From the NCBI GenBank assembly GCA_033763635.1, contig JANRKG010000222.1, positions 1 through 7,120 of the forward strand: a stretch of 7,120 nucleotides of DNA, written 5' to 3'. Under the pieces are notes generated by a model. The model saw nothing but the letters and a program-made list of their open reading frames with translations, made no database searches and was not told where the DNA came from. The stretch is from JANRKG01 sp033763635 (GTDB lineage: Bacteria > Cyanobacteriota > Cyanobacteriia > GCF-001939115). Position numbers and translations under genes: made by a program. Below are positions 4,775 through 7,120 of this stretch, piece by piece (position 1 is the stretch's first letter; each line of letters opens with the position of its first letter).

Positions 4775-4781
4775 GTATCAA
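4753..4781 (+). promoter_or_regulatory. Weak candidate promoter for the porin gene
   Basis: TTGTTT (4753-4758) and TATCAA (4776-4781) are 17 bp apart, each matching the sigma-70 consensus at 4/6 positions. The -35 would lie in the right inverted repeat of the MITE-like element and the -10 just outside it. The leader would be about 135 nt. An AT-rich near-repeat CTAAAAATCTCCTTAG (4760-4775) / CTAAAAAATCCTTTTAG (4788-4804) overlaps this zone and could bind a regulator. No clear Fur box is seen. Confidence 0.25.
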
Positions 4782-4923
4782 GAGTTACTAAAAAATCCTT
4801 TTAGCTCTGGAAATTGGCTTAGGCTGGGTTAAGACCTGGTAAGTGCTCAGCTTGTTCCAGGAAGAGGAGGCTAATCCCTCTCCGTTATTCAGTGTGTGAG
4901 AAGAATCTGGAAGGACAGTCAAA

Positions 4924-6597
4924 ATGTTAAAGCTTATCCTATCGATGCGGTTGGGGTTACTGGGGTTACTTTGCCTGGTTTTGATGCCAACCGTTGCTTC
5001 TGCCGATTCCCCCCCTCGGTCCACCCTGGCGGACAATTCAAATGGGTTCGGTCAAGTCACATCCGTTTCCCAACTCTCGGATGTGCAACCAACGGATTGG
5101 GCCTTTCAAGCTCTTCAATCCCTTGTTGAACGCTACGGGTGTATTGCGGGTTATCCGGATAGTACCTACCGGGGGAGCCGCCCGTTAACTCGGTATGAAT
5201 TTGCCGCTGGTTTGAATGCCTGTATGGATCGGGTCAATGAGTTAATCGCTTCTGCCACAGCAGATCTTGTGACTAAATCCGATTTAGAAACCTTGAGACG
5301 GCTTCAGGAAGAATTCGCCACAGAACTGGCAACCTTGCGGGGACGGGTGGATGCTCTAGAAGCCCGGACTGCAAAGTTAGAAGCGACTCAGTTTTCAACG
5401 ACAACGAAGTTAGTGGGAGAAGCCATCTTTTCGGTCAGTGATACCTTTGGAGGAAATGCTATTAGTTTTCCCTTCTCTGGAGGAACCACGAATGCTGACA
5501 CGGTTGGAACCGTTTTTCAGAACCGAGTTCGCCTGAATTTTCTCAGTAGCTTCAATGGTCAGGACTTGCTACGAATTCGGCTGCAATCGGGTAATGCGAT
5601 TCCACTCCTCACATCAGGAGCTGTTCTCCCATCAGGAGCCTACGCATTATTCTCCAATGAAGGTCGGTTTACCTACGATGATTCTAGTGCAGCCAACAGC
5701 AACAACTCTGTTTATCTAAGTCGCATTGATTACAGTTTTCTACTCAGTAGACAGATCAGAGTCAATGTATTTGCAAACGGTGGCTTTTCCTATTCCTATG
5801 CAGATACCGTAAGTCCCTATCTGGATAGTGAGGGAGGGGGAACAGGCGCACTTTCCCGATTTGGTGAACGCAATCCCATTTACAACATTAATGGTGGGGG
5901 TGCAGGGGTTGGGATTAACTATCAACTCAGTAATGCCTTCAAAATCGATTTTGGATATTTAGCAAATCGTGCGAATGATCCCAATTTGGGTGCTGGTTTG
6001 TTTAATGGCAATTATACGGCCCTGGCCCAACTAGTTTTTCAGCCTATGAACCAGTTGAAGGTTGGATTAACCTACGTAAATGCTTACAATACGGCGGGTA
6101 ACTTCCGCTATGGCAGTGCGGGAACTGCCGTCGGGAGCTTCCAATCCAATCTGTTACCAGGAGCGATCGCAGGAGTTCCCTTTGCCACTGTGCCCGTGTC
6201 CAGTAACTCCTACGGCGTGCAGGTTTCCTTTCAACTTAGCCCTAATTTCGTCATTGGTGGATGGGGGGGGTTCACCGCAGCCCGCTTAATTGGGTACGGA
6301 GATGCGGATATCTGGAATTATGCCGTCACTCTGGCCTTTCCAAACCTGGGAGGCAAAGGCAACTTAGGGGGCATTATTGTAGGAGCAGAACCTACCTTGA
6401 AGGGAATTCAGTCTAGGGGAGGGCAAGTCTCCATTCCCAATCGGGATGATACATGGCATATTGAGGGCTTTTACAGGTATCAGTTGACTGACAATATTTC
6501 GGTAACTCCCGGTGTTATCTGGTTGCCTTCTGCCAACCAAAACAGTGCGAACCCAGACATTGTAATCGGAACGTTGAGAACAACTTTTACGTTCTAA
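4924..6597 (+). CDS. Cyanobacterial iron-uptake-type porin (SLH + OprB, SomA/SomB-like)
   Basis: The protein has 557 aa. ATG 4924 follows AAGGA (4911-4915) at 8 nt. Residues 1-27 form a signal peptide (cleavage after ASA, before DSPP). Residues 47-103 form an SLH domain (LSDVQPTDWAFQALQSLVER, then GYPDSTYRG and a R-P-L-T-R-Y-E-F-A-A-G-L motif) that should anchor to peptidoglycan-linked polymer. Residues 110-155 are a coiled coil (LETLRRLQEEFATELATLRG, then VDALEARTAKLEA). Residues 160-557 form an OprB-like beta barrel ending in TFTF, with the terminal Phe typical of outer-membrane barrels. Such proteins are the major outer-membrane channels of cyanobacteria and pass small solutes, in some cases inorganic iron. 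C7 (5009-5015) and G8 (6263-6270) tracts lie in the frame and are potential slippage sites; the frame is intact here. It is probably a single-gene transcript. Confidence 0.95.
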   Translation: MLKLILSMRLGLLGLLCLVLMPTVASADSPPRSTLADNSNGFGQVTSVSQLSDVQPTDWAFQALQSLVERYGCIAGYPDSTYRGSRPLTRYEFAAGLNACMDRVNELIASATADLVTKSDLETLRRLQEEFATELATLRGRVDALEARTAKLEATQFSTTTKLVGEAIFSVSDTFGGNAISFPFSGGTTNADTVGTVFQNRVRLNFLSSFNGQDLLRIRLQSGNAIPLLTSGAVLPSGAYALFSNEGRFTYDDSSAANSNNSVYLSRIDYSFLLSRQIRVNVFANGGFSYSYADTVSPYLDSEGGGTGALSRFGERNPIYNINGGGAGVGINYQLSNAFKIDFGYLANRANDPNLGAGLFNGNYTALAQLVFQPMNQLKVGLTYVNAYNTAGNFRYGSAGTAVGSFQSNLLPGAIAGVPFATVPVSSNSYGVQVSFQLSPNFVIGGWGGFTAARLIGYGDADIWNYAVTLAFPNLGGKGNLGGIIVGAEPTLKGIQSRGGQVSIPNRDDTWHIEGFYRYQLTDNISVTPGVIWLPSANQNSANPDIVIGTLRTTFTF

Positions 6598-6685
6598 CCC
6601 CTCATCCAACATATCAAAGCGAACGCCGATCGCATGGTCAATGAACTCTTTGGCAGCACCACCGGAATGACATTCGCCTTCCTTT

Positions 6686-7120
6686 TCAGTCCGCTTCTCC
6701 AATCAGGGTAAAAGCAGCCCACGATCGGGGGTCAGGAAATCCCTTTTGGGTGTCCAGCATGGCCTGTCGGAGAGCCTGAGCTTTGTTCTGGCCTTGCTGT
6801 AGGTTTTGGTAAAAGCGGGTCATTAACTCGGCAGTCGGTGCATCAGGCACAGCCCAGAGCGAAACGACCACACTGGGAACTCCAGCCGTGATGAACGATC
6901 GTGATAACCCAATCACCCCATCTCCGGTAATTCTGCCCTGGCCCGTGTCACAGGCACTGAGCACCACCAAGTCTGCTTTGAGCTTCAACGCGGGATCTAA
7001 CAGTTCTTCGGCAGTCAACAAGCCATCATTTGGCTTTGAACCATTGGGACCAAGGGCAATGGCTCCAGGAAATGAGGTATTACCCATCTCATCTAGTAGA
7101 CCATGCGTTGCCAGATGAAT
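6686..7120 (-). CDS. CHAT-domain protein, C-terminal part (5' end outside window)
   Basis: The frame is open from the right edge to TGA 6688-6686, giving 144 residues. It begins IHLATHG, the CHAT histidine motif, and continues to DLVVLSACDTGQG (50-62), the cysteine motif; His6 and Cys57 form the caspase-like dyad. The C-terminus (SFITAGVPSVVVSLWAVPD, then D-P-R-S-W-A-A-F-T-L-I-G) is typical of the family. CHAT proteins are clan CD cysteine proteases related to caspases and separase. In cyanobacteria they usually follow N-terminal TPR repeats or other sensor domains, which would lie beyond the window. Some CHAT proteases are effectors in defence systems, but nothing here shows that. The gene converges on the porin with an 88-bp gap lacking a clear terminator. 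Confidence 0.93.
   Translation of the reverse strand: MHLATHGLLDEMGNTSFPGAIALGPNGSKPNDGLLTAEELLDPALKLKADLVVLSACDTGQGRITGDGVIGLSRSFITAGVPSVVVSLWAVPDAPTAELMTRFYQNLQQGQNKAQALRQAMLDTQKGFPDPRSWAAFTLIGEAD

Larger units (their letters stand above)
4419..4923. other. 505-bp intergenic region between the DUF1349 and porin genes
   Basis: No credible gene is seen on either strand. In order it holds the terminator-like hairpin (4464-4504), a perfect palindrome TCAATCA-T-TGATTGA (4539-4553), the MITE-like element (4580-4774), the AT-rich repeats and weak promoter (4753-4804), and the porin leader with its ribosome site. Confidence 0.7.

Noticed and set aside
4788..5036. Minus-strand 82-aa frame over the porin start
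   Set aside because: It is antisense to the porin signal peptide region and leader, with no supporting motif.
6364..6702. Minus-strand 112-aa frame spanning the porin 3' end
   Set aside because: Most of it is antisense to the porin barrel. A short part over 6600-6685 looks protein-like but I could not match it to a family.
6634..6711. Plus-strand 25-aa ORF between porin and CHAT genes
   Set aside because: There is no ribosome site, it overlaps the end of the CHAT gene, and there is no recognisable product.

Overview
The window looks cyanobacterial. Four perfect GCGATCGC (HIP1) octamers occur in 7.1 kb (1771, 3233, 3642, 6163), and several families present are typical of cyanobacteria: a DUF2808 secreted protein, an SLH-plus-OprB 'iron uptake' porin of the SomA/SomB type, and a CHAT-domain protease-like protein. 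A filamentous or Leptolyngbya-like genome is plausible, but the genus cannot be fixed from the sequence alone.

Region 1 (1-915, + strand) is a copper block. It holds the last 54 residues of a Cu(I) P1B-type ATPase, an imperfect hairpin, a 29-aa single-helix peptide, and a membrane-anchored protein with a C-terminal cupredoxin domain lacking the usual His ligands. A strong perfect hairpin directly after the stop codon separates this block from the next.

Region 2 (987-4418) looks like a MarR-controlled cassette. A divergent marR-type gene (- strand) faces a run of six + strand genes: a small YdcZ/DUF606 membrane protein, a DUF2808 secreted protein, a second YdcZ/DUF606 protein, a 29-aa ORF overlapping the next gene by ATGA, a DoxX-family membrane protein, and a DUF1349 (concanavalin-like) protein. 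The intergenic region between marR and the first ydcZ carries two ATCTTGA-N2-TCAAGAT-type palindromes centred 42 bp apart plus an extra half-site. A plausible forward promoter and a TATAAT box for marR are interleaved with them. The two YdcZ proteins are probably halves of one heteromeric transporter, and the DUF2808 gene sits between them.

Region 3 (4419-4923) is 505 bp with no recognisable gene. It holds a terminator-like hairpin with a competing upstream stem, a short palindrome, and a ~191-bp element with imperfect 23-bp terminal inverted repeats flanked by TA. That element looks like a MITE and encloses a REP-like palindrome. The right end of the element supplies part of a candidate promoter for the porin.

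Region 4 (4924-7120) contains the complete 557-aa porin (+) and, converging on it, the C-terminal 144 residues of a CHAT-domain protein (-) that runs off the window end. The intergenic stretch between them has no clear terminator.
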